Shown: positions 31,043 through 40,508, counted from the first letter of the stretch. The stretch: DNA of 64,000 nt from Bacillus litorisediminis (GCF_022808645.1 NZ_JAKZKT010000010.1:1-64000); one strand, 5' to 3'. The notes: generated by a model from the letters alone, not told the origin. A program made the numbers and translations.

Positions 31043-31316
31043 AAAAAAACCTTCCACCCCTTAAAACTGGAAGGGGCGAAAGGTTTAACTCACGCGGTAC
31101 CACCCTTTTTCGCTGCTCAAAAAAAGAACAGCCTTCATTAGGTTCGAACTGATAACGGGAACGACCCGAACAGACCTACTATGTATTCAGCCTGCTTACT
31201 CCGAAGTGCTATTCATTGAGAAGAACGCTGGTTTCCACCACCCACCAGCTCTCTAACAGATCTTGCTTCAATGAACCTGTCTTCTTCAACGTATTTGCGT
31301 TATCGCTTTACTAATG
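31043..31316 (-). promoter_or_regulatory. T-box leader of the aminotransferase-serA operon
   Basis: On the minus strand the conserved T-box AGGGTGGTACCGCG (complement at 31093-31106) is present. A stem I base GATAACG/CGTTATC and an inner helix TTCATTGA/TCAATGAA lie upstream. Downstream is a terminator (CCCC/GGGG and CCTT/AAGG arms) ending in seven T near 31043. Uncharged tRNA would bind and allow read-through. I could not fix the specifier codon by eye; a serine codon would fit the genes. Confidence 0.92.
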
Positions 31317-31319
31317 TAA

Positions 31320-31350
31320 ATTATAATAGCAGACTCAAAGCAACTGTCAA
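31320..31350 (-). promoter_or_regulatory. Promoter of the T-box operon
   Basis: On the minus strand TTGACA (complement 31345-31350) is followed by TATTATAAT (complement ending 31320). The two overlapping -10 choices give spacers of 16 or 19. Confidence 0.7.
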
Positions 31351-31375
31351 TGACTTTTTTAAATTTTTTGGATAT

Positions 31376-31420
31376 TAGTGAAACAGAGGGAAACAGAGGG
31401 ACGGTTCTTGTGTTTCACTA
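31376..31420 (+). repeat. Inverted repeat TAGTGAAACA...TGTTTCACTA
   Basis: A perfect 10-bp inverted pair (31376-31385 and 31411-31420) encloses a direct duplication of GGGAAACAGA-like sequence and GGGACGGTTCT. I recall AGGGACGGTTCT...TTTCAC elements as scattered intergenic repeats in Bacillaceae; that memory is not verified here. Confidence 0.7.
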
Positions 31421-31680
31421 AGTTCAGTTGAACGGTTGTGAGTTCGGTAAAGGAGAGTCTGAGTTCGGTTAAGCAGTGGTGAGTTCGGTAAAGGGGAGTC
31501 TGAGTTCGGTTAAGCAGTAGTGAGTTTGGTAAAGGGGAGTCTGAGTTCGGTTAAACAATGGCGAGTTCGCTAAAGCCATGGCTCAGTTCGGTTAAATAGC
31601 TGCTAAGTTCGGAAAAAAGCTACTGAGTCCGGTTAACCAGATCTGAGTTCGCAAAAAAATTATGTTGAGACCGGAAAAGG
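31420..31680 (+). repeat. Phased short-repeat array 2 (TGAGTTCGGTTAAA core)
   Basis: Thirteen cores start at 31421, 31441, 31462, 31482, 31503, 31523, 31544, 31564, 31585, 31606, 31626, 31647 and 31668. Spacing alternates 20 and 21 bp (mean about 20.6). They degrade gradually into GAGTCCGGAAAAGGG and AGTTCCAAAACC-like copies up to about 31910. No gene occurs between the T-box promoter and prfA. The core and spacing equal those of array 1. Confidence 0.85.
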
Positions 31681-32049
31681 GGTAGCTGAGCCCAGAAAAG
31701 GGGTTATGAAGTCCGGAATAGCGGTGGCTGAGCTGAAATAGTAGGGTTTGAGTCCGGAAAAAGGGTAGCTACCCCCGGAATAAAGGGGTTGCTAAGTCCG
31801 AGAAAGTGGCTGCAGAGTTCCGAAACCAAGCCCCAAAGCCCCGAAAACGTCCGTCTGAGTTCCAAAACCCACCCCTAAGTTCCAAAAAACCAGTGTCAAT
31901 TCTCGAAATACCTGTCCTACAGCCGGCCCCAAAAACCGGCATTTATTTAAATCAATTTGAACAAACCGACACTTTAATACCGAATAACCGTCTATCCACA
32001 AATAATCTCACCAAAAATTCAATCTGGCCGCAATCCAACAAGAACCACT

Positions 32050-32079
32050 TTGACCTTTTAACTCACAATATAATATAAT
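32050..32079 (+). promoter_or_regulatory. prfA promoter
   Basis: TTGACC (32050-32055) and TATAAT (32074-32079) have an 18-bp spacer, in the TA-rich stretch just before prfA. Confidence 0.7.
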
Positions 32080-32111
32080 GACAATGTTATGCAGAATATG
32101 AGGTGAGTACA

Positions 32112-33182
32112 GTGTTTGATCGTCTACAGGCTGTTGAAGATCGCTATGAGAGATTGAACGAGCTTTTAAGTGATCCGGAAATTGTGAATGATCCGAAAAA
32201 GCTGCGTGAATATTCAAAGGAACAATCTTCTATTCAAGAAACAGTAGAGGTTTATCGTCAATATAAAGAGATTAAAGAACAATACACGGATGCCAAAGCG
32301 ATGCTTGAAGATAAGCTTGATCCGGAAATGAGAGAATTAGTGAAAGAGGAAGTATCTGAGCTTGAGGAGCAACTAGAAGAACTCGAAGCTCGCCTTAAGA
32401 TTCTCTTAATCCCGAAAGATCCGAACGATGATAAAAACGTCATCATGGAGATTCGCGGGGCTGCCGGCGGGGATGAGGCTGCGTTATTTGCAGGCGACCT
32501 TTACCGGATGTATAGCCGCTATGCTGAATCACAAGGCTGGAAAACGGAAGTCATTGAGGCTAGCACAACGGGTGTCGGCGGGTATAAGGAAATTATTTTC
32601 ATGATTAATGGGAATGGGGCGTTTTCAAAGCTTAAGTATGAAAATGGAGCCCATCGTGTACAACGTGTGCCTGAAACAGAATCTGGCGGGCGGATTCATA
32701 CATCGACAGCAACGGTTGCTGTATTGCCAGAAGCCGAAGAAGTCGAAGTCGACATTAATGAAAAGGATATTCGCGTTGACACGTTTGCTTCCAGCGGTCC
32801 TGGCGGGCAAAGCGTAAACACGACGATGTCTGCAGTCCGTTTAACCCACATCCCGACTGGCATTGTAGTTTCCTGTCAGGATGAGAAAAGTCAGATTAAG
32901 AATAAAGAAAAAGCGATGAAAGTATTGCGGGCGCGGATTTATGATAAATTCCAGCAAGAAGCCCAAGCTGAGTACGACCAGCAAAGAAAATCAGCGGTTG
33001 GAACCGGCGACCGTTCTGAGCGGATTCGCACCTATAACTTCCCGCAAAACCGGGTGACCGACCATCGCATCGGTCTAACGATTCAGAAGCTGGACCAAAT
33101 CTTAGAAGGCCGTCTAGATGAAGTGATTGATGCTCTGATTATGGAAGATCAATCGAAGAAACTGGAGAACGCCGAAGCATGA
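32112..33182 (+). CDS. prfA: Peptide chain release factor 1
   Basis: A 356-aa RF1, which terminates translation at UAA/UAG. The hydrolysis motif GGQ lies in [12 protein letters not shown]. The coiled N-terminal domain and the RF1-type decoding domain are complete. I start at the GTG at 32112 ([14 protein letters not shown]), five bases after GAGGTGAG; the three codons before it would overlap the ribosome site. It overlaps prmC by four bases, the gene whose product methylates its GGQ glutamine. Confidence 0.96.
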   Translation: MFDRLQAVEDRYERLNELLSDPEIVNDPKKLREYSKEQSSIQETVEVYRQYKEIKEQYTDAKAMLEDKLDPEMRELVKEEVSELEEQLEELEARLKILLIPKDPNDDKNVIMEIRGAAGGDEAALFAGDLYRMYSRYAESQGWKTEVIEASTTGVGGYKEIIFMINGNGAFSKLKYENGAHRVQRVPETESGGRIHTSTATVAVLPEAEEVEVDINEKDIRVDTFASSGPGGQSVNTTMSAVRLTHIPTGIVVSCQDEKSQIKNKEKAMKVLRARIYDKFQQEAQAEYDQQRKSAVGTGDRSERIRTYNFPQNRVTDHRIGLTIQKLDQILEGRLDEVIDALIMEDQSKKLENAEA

Positions 33183-34045
33183 GCGGAGAAAAGAAGGTAA
33201 TGGAAGCCCTAGCGTGGGCTTCTTCTTTTTTAAAAGAACAAGGAAGAGATGCCAATGCCGGTGAATGGCTCCTGCAGCATATTAAAAACTGGTCTAGAAC
33301 GGATTTGATTTTCCGCTTGCGCGAACCGCTTCCCCATGAGGATTTTCACGCGTTTGAAAAGCTTGTGATCGAACATGGAAAAGGTGTACCGGTCCAATAT
33401 TTGATGGGATATGCTGAATTTTATGGGAGACGCTTTTTAGTGAATCCGAACGTGTTGATACCGCGGCCAGAAACAGAGGAACTAATAGAAGGAATCCTAC
33501 AAAGGACCGACCGCCTTTTTCAGCCGAATCAGCCATTAAAAGTGGTCGATATTGGTACTGGATCTGGTGCGATTGCTCTTACGCTTAAAAAAGAGCGCCC
33601 TCACTGGGAAGTTTCGGCGGTAGACATTTCCGCAGACGCACTGCAAGTAGCAGAGGAGAATAGCAAAAGGCTGGATGCTAAAGTTACCTTTGTGAAAGGC
33701 GATTTGTTATCCCCATTCCTAGATTATAATGACAGATTTGATGTGATTGTTTCAAATCCACCCTATATTCCGGAGCGTGATCAAGAGGAAATGTCAGTTG
33801 TCGTGAAAGACCACGAACCCCATCTGGCTCTGTTTGCAGGGGAAGATGGCTTAGATATTTATCAAAGATTGATTCCGCAAGCAGTCAGTCTATTAAACAA
33901 ACCTGGATGTATCGGTCTTGAAATCGGGCATGGACAAGGAAAGGCCGTTTCAGATATCTTCCGAAAAATCGACGCTGCTTTTGTCCCTGAAGTCGTACTG
34001 GATATTAATCAAAAAGAGCGTATGGTTTACTTAGAAAAGAACTAA
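33179..34045 (+). CDS. prmC: Release factor glutamine methyltransferase
   Basis: A 288-aa SAM-dependent methyltransferase modifying the GGQ Gln of release factors. The SAM motif is [11 protein letters not shown], and the substrate motif is SNPPY (in [11 protein letters not shown]). The N-terminal helical domain holds the RF. ATGA overlap with prfA shows translational coupling, as in most bacteria. Confidence 0.95.
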   Translation: MSGEKKVMEALAWASSFLKEQGRDANAGEWLLQHIKNWSRTDLIFRLREPLPHEDFHAFEKLVIEHGKGVPVQYLMGYAEFYGRRFLVNPNVLIPRPETEELIEGILQRTDRLFQPNQPLKVVDIGTGSGAIALTLKKERPHWEVSAVDISADALQVAEENSKRLDAKVTFVKGDLLSPFLDYNDRFDVIVSNPPYIPERDQEEMSVVVKDHEPHLALFAGEDGLDIYQRLIPQAVSLLNKPGCIGLEIGHGQGKAVSDIFRKIDAAFVPEVVLDINQKERMVYLEKN

Positions 34046-34050
34046 AAGCT

Positions 34051-34088
34051 GCATCTGCTCCCAGCGCGGACAGATGCTCTTTGTGTTT
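34051..34088 (+). terminator. Hairpin after prmC
   Basis: GCATCTG (34051-34057) pairs with CAGATGC (34071-34077), then CTCTTTGTGTTTT. Moderate terminator. Confidence 0.65.
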
Positions 34089-34213
34089 TGCAGAAAAAAA
34101 CTAGTAATCTCGCAAAATCAATTTTTAAAATAAAGTACCACTTTTTTTCATTTTGATAGTTTAAGATTCGAAAACCATGTCAAGACTGTCTTAGTGAAAG
34201 GGTGGTGTATCCC

Positions 34214-34933
34214 ATGAAAGCCAAAATTTTAGCGGGATCATATTTATTGATATTAGTAATCGGAACGATTTTGTCTTTATATATTCCTAAAAATGAAGTA
34301 ACGGCAAACGAAGCGTTAGTCATTCCAAATGAGGCGATTCGTTTAAGAATACTAGCCAATAGTGACAGTGAAAAAGACCAGGCAGTGAAGCGGAGAGTTA
34401 GAGATGAAGTGAATCAGGCAATCACAGCCTGGGTTTCTGAGCTAACGTCGTTAGAGGCTGCAAGAGACACGATTAAAGGGAATCTTCCAAAAATCGAAGA
34501 AATCACAAAAAGAATTTTAAAAGAAGAAGGGGTTCAATACTCCTTTAAAGTAAACTTTGATGAAGTTCAGTTCCCGACAAAGCTTTATGGTGATTTTCTT
34601 TATCCGGCAGGCGAATATGAGGCGGTCCTTGTTACTCTTGGTGAAGGGTCAGGTGCCAATTGGTGGTGTGTATTGTTCCCGCCATTATGTTTTGTAGATT
34701 TTTCAAATGGAATCGCGACCTCTCCAGGGTTTGAGGATAATGAGAAGAAAGTCAAAGCGGCCACAGTTGAAGAAAAAGCTGAACCGGAGAAAGACACCGT
34801 CGAGGTCGCAAAAGCGGCGGAAGCTGATGAGCAAGAGAAAGAAGAAGACAGCGAGCCGCTCTATGTTGAAGAAGAAGAGGAAGAGGTAAAATATCGATTC
34901 TTTTTAGTAGACTTTTTTAAATCTATCTTTTAG
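34214..34933 (+). CDS. spoIIR: Stage II sporulation protein R
   Basis: A 239-aa secreted forespore signal that triggers SpoIIGA to process pro-sigma-E in the mother cell. An N-terminal signal/membrane helix (ILAGSYLLILVIGTILSLYI) precedes the SpoIIR domain (IRLRILANSDSEKDQAVKRR, GDFLYPAGEYEAVLVTLGEG, NWWCVLFPPLCFVD). An unusual acidic Glu/Lys linker ends with a hydrophobic tail (YRFFLVDFFKSIF). The ATG at 34214 follows GGGTGG. A sigma-F promoter is expected, but I could not place one clearly. Confidence 0.94.
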   Translation: MKAKILAGSYLLILVIGTILSLYIPKNEVTANEALVIPNEAIRLRILANSDSEKDQAVKRRVRDEVNQAITAWVSELTSLEAARDTIKGNLPKIEEITKRILKEEGVQYSFKVNFDEVQFPTKLYGDFLYPAGEYEAVLVTLGEGSGANWWCVLFPPLCFVDFSNGIATSPGFEDNEKKVKAATVEEKAEPEKDTVEVAKAAEADEQEKEEDSEPLYVEEEEEEVKYRFFLVDFFKSIF

Positions 34934-35085
34934 ATTAAATAGAATGTCAGCAGCGGAAAATGAGACCGTCTGCTGACATTTGCATGTATCGGCAGAGTGA
35001 TTTTTGTATTCTATCATTTTTCAGTTCTAATTAATCTCTTAAATCCATATGTATATGACAAGAGATGAAGAAGAGGTGATAGAAT

Positions 35086-35523
35086 ATGGGATATGAATCC
35101 AGATTGGCTACAAAAGATGAGGTTGGTTTTTTAAAGATATTTTTGCAAAATGCCGGATTAAGCACAGAGGGTGTGGATCAATTATTTGAATACTTTATTC
35201 TTCTGGAGAACGATCAGAAGGAGTGGGTGGGCTGTCTTGGTATCGAACCATTGGGAACGGTCGGTTTAATGCGGTCTTTTGTCGTGATGCCAAATGTAGA
35301 AGAAGAGGGGATCTTTCTTCTGTTTGAAAAAATGCTTCAGCTTGCGCAAGAAAAAAATGTACGCCAAATTTTACTGGCAACGAACCGGATGAGCTCGATA
35401 CCATTCCTGTCAGCCCTTGGCTTTACAGCTGTGGATAAAGCAGACCTGCCTAGCGAACTATCTCAATCAGCCCACGGCAAACAGCTCCTGCAAACCCAAA
35501 ACGTTACCTTCATGCAGCGCTAG
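35086..35523 (+). CDS. GNAT-like acetyltransferase
   Basis: A 145-aa protein with a partial GNAT layout: strand LGIEPLGTVGLMRSFVVMP, a diverged acetyl-CoA loop, then LLATNRMSSIPFLSALGF at the C-terminal strand/helix. The usual R/QxxGxG/A loop is not clear (VEEEGIFLL), so activity is uncertain. GAAGAGGTGATAG precedes the ATG. It lies between spoIIR and ywlC. Confidence 0.7.
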   Translation: MGYESRLATKDEVGFLKIFLQNAGLSTEGVDQLFEYFILLENDQKEWVGCLGIEPLGTVGLMRSFVVMPNVEEEGIFLLFEKMLQLAQEKNVRQILLATNRMSSIPFLSALGFTAVDKADLPSELSQSAHGKQLLQTQNVTFMQR

Positions 35524-35652
35524 TTGAGGTTCGGCAAGCATTGAAAATAGGGTGGAGCCTGGCAAGTCCCGAAATTTTCGAAGGAATACCACCTGCCACG
35601 CTGTGAAATTGGTTTATTGTGCTGGAGCTGTCTTTCTCGAGAATGAGCTGAT

Positions 35653-35843
35653 TGTGGATAAATGTTTTGCAAAAACTAGGAGAATAGTCGTAAAAGCGGG
35701 TTTATCCACAGAATTATCCACTTCCTACCCACAAAATGTGGACAAATATGAGGAAAATAGAGCAAAATAAGTGGTGGAAGGGTGTGAACGTATGGGGACA
35801 ACTCTGTGGATTGTGGATATAAATGTGGATGGATTGTGGGAAA
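35653..35843 (+). promoter_or_regulatory. DnaA-box cluster upstream of and into ywlC
   Basis: Perfect boxes: TGTGGATAA (35653-35661) and TTATCCACA (35702-35710). Near-perfect: TTATCCACT (35714-35722) and TGTGGACAA (35737-35745). Weaker TGTGGA-type boxes continue inside the start of ywlC at 35805, 35812, 35824 and 35835. B. subtilis has a DnaA-box cluster at ywlC that helps limit replication initiation, so this looks conserved. Confidence 0.75.
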
Positions 35844-36850
35844 CCCCTGAGATTAGACAAGCAGCCAACTTTCTCCGGGAGGGGGAAGTGATTGCTTTTC
35901 CAACCGAAACTGTGTACGGTTTAGGAGCCAATGCTACAGACTCAGAAGCTGTGAAAAAAATCTTTGAAGCGAAGGGGAGACCGAGTGATAATCCCCTTAT
36001 TGTACATATTGCAGACCCAAAGCAAATCAATGAATTAGTAGATGAAGTTACCCCGATTGGAAAACAATTGATTGAAGCTTTCTCCCCGGGACCAATCTCT
36101 TTCATTTTTAAAAAGAAAGAGGGCGTATTTTCCGATCTGGTTACAGCAGGCTTGGATACCGTGGCAATCCGTATCCCGGAACATCCTGTTGCCTATGCAT
36201 TGTTAAAAGCGGCAGCTGTACCGGTAGCAGCTCCAAGTGCCAACCGCTCTGGCAGGCCAAGTCCGACCAGTGCACAGCATGTAATGGATGATTTAAACGG
36301 ACTCATTAAAGGCGTTATTGACGGAGGTGAGACCGGGTACGGCCTGGAATCAACGGTTGTCGATTGCACGGGGGAGGTTCCGGTTATCTTAAGGCCGGGA
36401 AGCATTACTGCTGATGAGATTAAAGAAGTGATTGGCGCGGTAATCGTGGATCCGGCCCTGAAGAATGAAACGGAGGCACCGAGAGCTCCGGGGATGAAGT
36501 ATCGCCATTATGCCCCTGACCATCCATTATATTTGGTCGATGGAAGCCTTGAATTGCTGCAAAGCTTTGTGAATCAATTTAAAAGGGATGGCAAACGGGT
36601 AGGAGTCATCGCCACAAGGGAAAACCTGGCCAAAATCGATGCAGATGCGATGATTGTAATGGGCAGCGAAACGGATCTATCCAGCATTGCTCATTCCCTT
36701 TATGATAGTCTTCGAAAAAGTGATGTACTGGATGTGGATGTTCTGCTCAGTCTCTGTTTCCCTGAAGAAGGGGTTGGACAAGCCATAATGAATCGTCTGC
36801 GAAAAGCGGCCGGAAATCGGGTGTTGACTGAATCGGATTTATTTGGATGA
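35792..36850 (+). CDS. ywlC: L-threonylcarbamoyladenylate synthase (Sua5/YwlC)
   Basis: A 352-aa long-form Sua5 making threonylcarbamoyl-AMP for the t6A37 modification of ANN-decoding tRNAs. The YrdC domain (FPTETVYGLGANA, KGRPSDNPLIVH, AAPSANRSGRPSPT) is joined by the PGMKYRHYAP linker to the C-terminal Sua5 domain. ATG 35792 follows GGAAGGGTG; a GTG at 35771 precedes that ribosome site. Its N-terminal codons carry TGTGGAT repeats encoding the LWIVDINVDGLW stretch. Confidence 0.94.
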   Translation: MGTTLWIVDINVDGLWETPEIRQAANFLREGEVIAFPTETVYGLGANATDSEAVKKIFEAKGRPSDNPLIVHIADPKQINELVDEVTPIGKQLIEAFSPGPISFIFKKKEGVFSDLVTAGLDTVAIRIPEHPVAYALLKAAAVPVAAPSANRSGRPSPTSAQHVMDDLNGLIKGVIDGGETGYGLESTVVDCTGEVPVILRPGSITADEIKEVIGAVIVDPALKNETEAPRAPGMKYRHYAPDHPLYLVDGSLELLQSFVNQFKRDGKRVGVIATRENLAKIDADAMIVMGSETDLSSIAHSLYDSLRKSDVLDVDVLLSLCFPEEGVGQAIMNRLRKAAGNRVLTESDLFG

Positions 36851-36872
36851 ATTTGAATCGCATGGATAAAAA

Positions 36873-36920
36873 CGCGGGGTGTGCTTGGAAGGAGACCAAG
36901 GCGCACCCTGCTTTTTTTAT
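36873..36920 (+). terminator. ywlC terminator
   Basis: GC-GGGGTG-TGC-TTGG pairs with CCAAGGCGCACCCTGC with small mismatches, followed by seven T. Confidence 0.82.
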
Positions 36921-37016
36921 GCATCACTATTTTTCAATTCCCGTTGAATGTGCCTTCTAAAAGATTTCGGACATGCATATGTTAAATTAAGGCAAGTCCA
37001 AAGGGGGAAATAGAGA

Positions 37017-37568
37017 GTGGCAACATTCGGGGAGCTCATCACATTATTATTAATGGCTTTTGCGCTAGGCATGGATGCCTTTTCAGTAGGGCTTGGAATG
37101 GGGATGGTCAAGCTGCGGTTAAAGCAAATCGCCTTAATTGGTCTGACCGTAGGGTTTTTTCATATATGGATGCCGTTACTGGGCATGATAACAGGACATT
37201 TTTTATCAGACACCTTTGGGCAAGTAGCAAGCTACGCAGGCGGCATATTATTAATCATTTTAGGGATTCAAATGTTTTGGGCAAGCTTTCATGCCGAAGA
37301 AACAAGTCCTATCAGGCCGGTCGGAATGGGACTCATTATCTTCGCTGTTAGCGTTAGCCTAGACAGTTTTTCTGTCGGACTTACGTTAGGAATATACGGG
37401 GTCCAAACATTACTGGCGATTGTGTGCTTTGGCATTGTTGCAACTGTTTTAACCTGGGGCGGTCTTCTGCTGGGAAGAAAGGTGCAGGGATTGCTCGGGC
37501 AATACAGTGAAGCATTAGGCGGAAGTATCCTTTTCATGTTTGGTGTTAAATTGTTAATCCCCATTTAA
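37017..37568 (+). CDS. mntP: Manganese efflux pump MntP
   Basis: A 183-aa six-helix membrane protein exporting Mn(II). Two repeated Asp-containing helices ([13 protein letters not shown] near residue 18 and [13 protein letters not shown] near 120) form the family's internal duplication and metal path. GTG start with GGGGGAAA upstream. It corresponds by position to B. subtilis ywlD. A Mn riboswitch was not seen in the 98-bp leader. Confidence 0.93.
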   Translation: MATFGELITLLLMAFALGMDAFSVGLGMGMVKLRLKQIALIGLTVGFFHIWMPLLGMITGHFLSDTFGQVASYAGGILLIILGIQMFWASFHAEETSPIRPVGMGLIIFAVSVSLDSFSVGLTLGIYGVQTLLAIVCFGIVATVLTWGGLLLGRKVQGLLGQYSEALGGSILFMFGVKLLIPI

Positions 37569-37569
37569 A

Positions 37570-37603
37570 AGAGCTTGGATATTGCTCCAAGCTCTCAATC
37601 TTT
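37570..37603 (+). terminator. mntP terminator
   Basis: AGAGCTTGG pairs with CCAAGCTCT around ATATTGCT, then CAATCTTTTTTC. Confidence 0.8.
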
Positions 37604-37625
37604 TTTCGGGAACAGCCCTGACCCC

Positions 37626-38477
37626 TTATTTCACTGGAATCCATATCTCGGAATAATAGTTTGGATCAGTAGGGTTTTCATATGGATAAACCTCCAATTC
37701 TGGTGTTCCTGCAAATTCATAGCCGCTTGAAGGAAACCACTCCGTAAAAATTTGTTTCCACACTTTTTGCATCGCATCCGGCATCGGTCCGTGCACTTCA
37801 AATACAGCCCATTTGGAAGCGGGTATTTCTAATTCCAGTAACCCCTCTGGTGTATCACCGTTAAAGTCAGCAGCAATCCAGTAGTCCATCATCGGCTCCT
37901 TTGTAACCACACATACACCCAGTATCCCGCGAATCTCACCGTTATTCAGCTTTGCCAGCCTATCATTAGTTCCATTGCGGTGAACTTCATCCCACATCAA
38001 TGGGATTCCCTTCAAATTCTCCTCATTCTCCAATGAAAATTCACGCTTAACTCCGACTACTTTAAACTTGTCTTTTTCTAAAATCTTGACTTGCATTGGT
38101 TCGGCTCCTTTCAGACTTACCTGTATCATCAGGCGATTATAAGATTTTAGCTTTCCTCTATACGTTCGGACTTCGCTAGGGGAGATCCCGTGCTGTCGCC
38201 GAAAGGCTTTCGTGAAAGCTTCGGGAGTGTCATAGCCATACTTATAGGCTACATCGATTACTTTGCATTTTTGAAGAGTTAGCTCATGAGCGGCGAGTGT
38301 CAGACGCCGGCGTCGAATGTACTCACCTACTGTTAAGTCGGTTAAAATGCTAAAAGTCCGCTGAAAATGAAAAACTGAAGAATTAGCTTCCTTTGCAATA
38401 TCTTCTATCGAAATATCTTCTAGTAAGTGATCTTCTATAAAGTTTAGCGCCTTCTGTATCGATTCAACCCATCCCAT
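37626..38477 (-). CDS. AraC-family regulator with GyrI-like effector domain
   Basis: A 283-aa regulator. Two helix-turn-helix motifs fill the first ~105 residues (ISIEDIAKEANSSVFHFQRT; CKVIDVAYKYGYDTPEAFTK, followed by AFRRQHGISPSEVR). The C-terminal half is a GyrI/SOUL-like small-molecule domain (KVVGVKREFSL, IPASKWAVFEVHGPMPDAM, ELEVYPY). Proteins of this Rob/BmrR-like arrangement sense drugs or lipophilic compounds. ATG at 38477 follows AGGGAGTGA. It opposes its neighbours and is absent from the B. subtilis order I know, so it may be an insertion. Confidence 0.88.
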   Translation of the reverse strand: MGWVESIQKALNFIEDHLLEDISIEDIAKEANSSVFHFQRTFSILTDLTVGEYIRRRRLTLAAHELTLQKCKVIDVAYKYGYDTPEAFTKAFRRQHGISPSEVRTYRGKLKSYNRLMIQVSLKGAEPMQVKILEKDKFKVVGVKREFSLENEENLKGIPLMWDEVHRNGTNDRLAKLNNGEIRGILGVCVVTKEPMMDYWIAADFNGDTPEGLLELEIPASKWAVFEVHGPMPDAMQKVWKQIFTEWFPSSGYEFAGTPELEVYPYENPTDPNYYSEIWIPVK

Positions 38478-38726
38478 ATTGCTCACTCCCTACAGTTATC
38501 CTACAGGCATTCCGAACCTAAATCCTGTCTTTCTATGCTCTGTTTCGTCAGGTATACATAATTGTTCGAGTTATTTTGAAAAATTCCTTTTTAAAAAGGC
38601 TATTCTAGATAAACATACAAGCTATCCATCCGATATAAAAGATAGAAATGAAAAAGATCATCAGATTCAAAGTCTATTATAGGTTCCTTAACTGGGTTAT
38701 AATGGTAGCAAGAGGAGGATGAGGAC

Positions 38727-39158
38727 ATGAAACGTCTTTTGTTCGTCTGTACAGGGAACACGTGTCGCAGTCCGATGGCTGCCGCTATCATGAACCAATT
38801 AGGAATTGAAGCAAAATCTGCTGGTATTTTTGCTGCCGCTGGCAGTGATGCATCGCCCCATACAAAGCAGGTTTTATCCGAAAACAACATTGAATACAAG
38901 CATGCTTCACAACCGGTAACACCTGAAATCTTAGACTGGGCCACTCATATTTTAACGATGACGGAAAACCATAAGTGGCATTTACTTTCAAGTTATCCTT
39001 CGGTCCAAGATAAGACCTTTACGATAAGAGAATTTGTAGATGAATCTGGTGATGTAATTGACCCATTTGGCGGAAGTTTGGAAGAGTACCGCCAAACCTT
39101 TTCAGAATTAAATGAATTAATGAAAAAAGTAATAAAAAAATTAGACAATGAAGTTTAA
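38727..39158 (+). CDS. ywlE: Protein-arginine phosphatase YwlE
   Basis: A 143-aa low-molecular-weight phosphatase fold. The P-loop VCTGNTCRSPM has a Thr where tyrosine phosphatases have Ile/Val, the feature linked to phosphoarginine selectivity. The general-acid Asp is in DPFGGS. It opposes the arginine kinase McsB in protein quality control. AAGAGGAGGATGAGGAC precedes the ATG. Confidence 0.92.
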   Translation: MKRLLFVCTGNTCRSPMAAAIMNQLGIEAKSAGIFAAAGSDASPHTKQVLSENNIEYKHASQPVTPEILDWATHILTMTENHKWHLLSSYPSVQDKTFTIREFVDESGDVIDPFGGSLEEYRQTFSELNELMKKVIKKLDNEV

Positions 39159-39173
39159 CGGAGGGAAACTATC

Positions 39174-40469
39174 TTGGGGGAACATGTCCACTACAAATTT
39201 AGCTTACGCAAAAAATTAATTGCCTTAACGAGTGTTTTGGCGATTATTACCTACTCCACGAGTGCCATCTTTTTATCGGTTTTATACGAGCCAATCACAA
39301 AAGCAATTCCAATGAGTGAAACAGCCTTCACCATTTTAACGTTAGGTTTAGGAATTATATGGTCTGGCATATTAACCTTTTTTGCAGCGGGCTGGATCAT
39401 AAAGCCATTAAAGCGTTTAGAAAAGGCGGCACTCGAAACGGCAGCAGGAAATCTTCATACTGATATCACTATTTCCCAATCAGATGATGAAATTCGTTCC
39501 CTTGGATTGGCTTTTCAGCAAATGTCGGCCAACCTAAGAGAAATGGTAAAAGAGGTTGGCGAAGCTGCTCAGGAAACTGCAGATAAGGTACTAGCGATTA
39601 CATTGGAATCGGAAAGAGCAGCGTCTCAAGCAGAAAGCATTTCCCGCACGATTAGTGAAATTTCCACGGGTGCTGATAACTCGGCATCTTCAGTTCAAAC
39701 GACAGCTGAATCAGTTGAAGATGTTGTAAAAATCGCAGATAGCGTTCGGGAAAAAGCTCAATCCACAAAGGCAGTTTCTGAAAACATGGTCCAAGACCTG
39801 AAAAAGAGTACAGAAGTTATTCAGTCTTTATTAAAAGGGATGGGGGAGCTCTCTCGCGAAAATGAACAGTCTTTAACGGTTGTTAAAGAACTCGAAGATC
39901 ACGCCAAAAAAATCGGTCAAATTATCAAACTGGTAGGGGACATCGCAGAACAAACCAATCTCCTTGCCCTCAATGCTTCGATTGAAGCAGCTCGTGCTGG
40001 CGAACACGGAAAGGGTTTTGCGGTTGTTGCTGAAGAAGTCCGCCATTTAGCCGATGAAAGCCAAAAAGCGGTATCTGATATTTCAAAACTGATTCAAAGC
40101 ATACAAGCCGAGGTTCGTAACGTTGTTAATCAGATTACAGCACAAGTGAAAAAAGCCGAAGAAGAGACAAACAAAGGAAATGCCACTCAAACGGCGATGG
40201 AAGAAATGGCAAGCACAATCCATGAAGTTGCCGAATCGATTCAAGCTATCTCTGATCTTGTTGAACAGCAAATGGAACATATCAAGGATACAGCTACCCA
40301 GTCACAAGAAGTGGCAGCCATCGTAGAAGAGACATCAGCGGGCGCCCAAGAAGTAGCAGCTGCTACTCAAGAACAAGCACGCGTTATTCAACATGTTGAA
40401 GAAATGGCCAATGAATTAAAGCAACAAGCTGAAAAATTAAAACAAGCGATAGCGAAATTTAGCATATAA
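39174..40469 (+). CDS. Methyl-accepting chemotaxis-like protein
   Basis: A 431-aa protein with two membrane helices (about 16-38 and 55-75) separated by only ~16 residues, then HAMP ([19 protein letters not shown]) and a long signalling coil. The highly conserved hairpin tip ([20 protein letters not shown], then [19 protein letters not shown]) is complete. There is no sizeable extracellular sensor domain, so it may sense membrane state or partner with another receptor. Starts at TTG after CGGAGGG, 15 bp after ywlE. No CheW-anchoring pentapeptide at the C-terminus. Confidence 0.9.
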   Translation: MGEHVHYKFSLRKKLIALTSVLAIITYSTSAIFLSVLYEPITKAIPMSETAFTILTLGLGIIWSGILTFFAAGWIIKPLKRLEKAALETAAGNLHTDITISQSDDEIRSLGLAFQQMSANLREMVKEVGEAAQETADKVLAITLESERAASQAESISRTISEISTGADNSASSVQTTAESVEDVVKIADSVREKAQSTKAVSENMVQDLKKSTEVIQSLLKGMGELSRENEQSLTVVKELEDHAKKIGQIIKLVGDIAEQTNLLALNASIEAARAGEHGKGFAVVAEEVRHLADESQKAVSDISKLIQSIQAEVRNVVNQITAQVKKAEEETNKGNATQTAMEEMASTIHEVAESIQAISDLVEQQMEHIKDTATQSQEVAAIVEETSAGAQEVAAATQEQARVIQHVEEMANELKQQAEKLKQAIAKFSI

Positions 40470-40472
40470 TAC

Positions 40473-40508
40473 AAATCCCCCTTTCTGTGAAGGGGGATTT
40501 ACATTTTT
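40473..40508 (+). terminator. Terminator after the chemoreceptor gene
   Basis: AAATCCCCCTT pairs with AAGGGGGATTT (40473-40500), then ACATTTTTC. Confidence 0.8.

Noticed and set aside
35552-35770. 72-codon frame before ywlC
   Set aside because: It covers the DnaA-box cluster, has no ribosome site and its composition is not protein-like.
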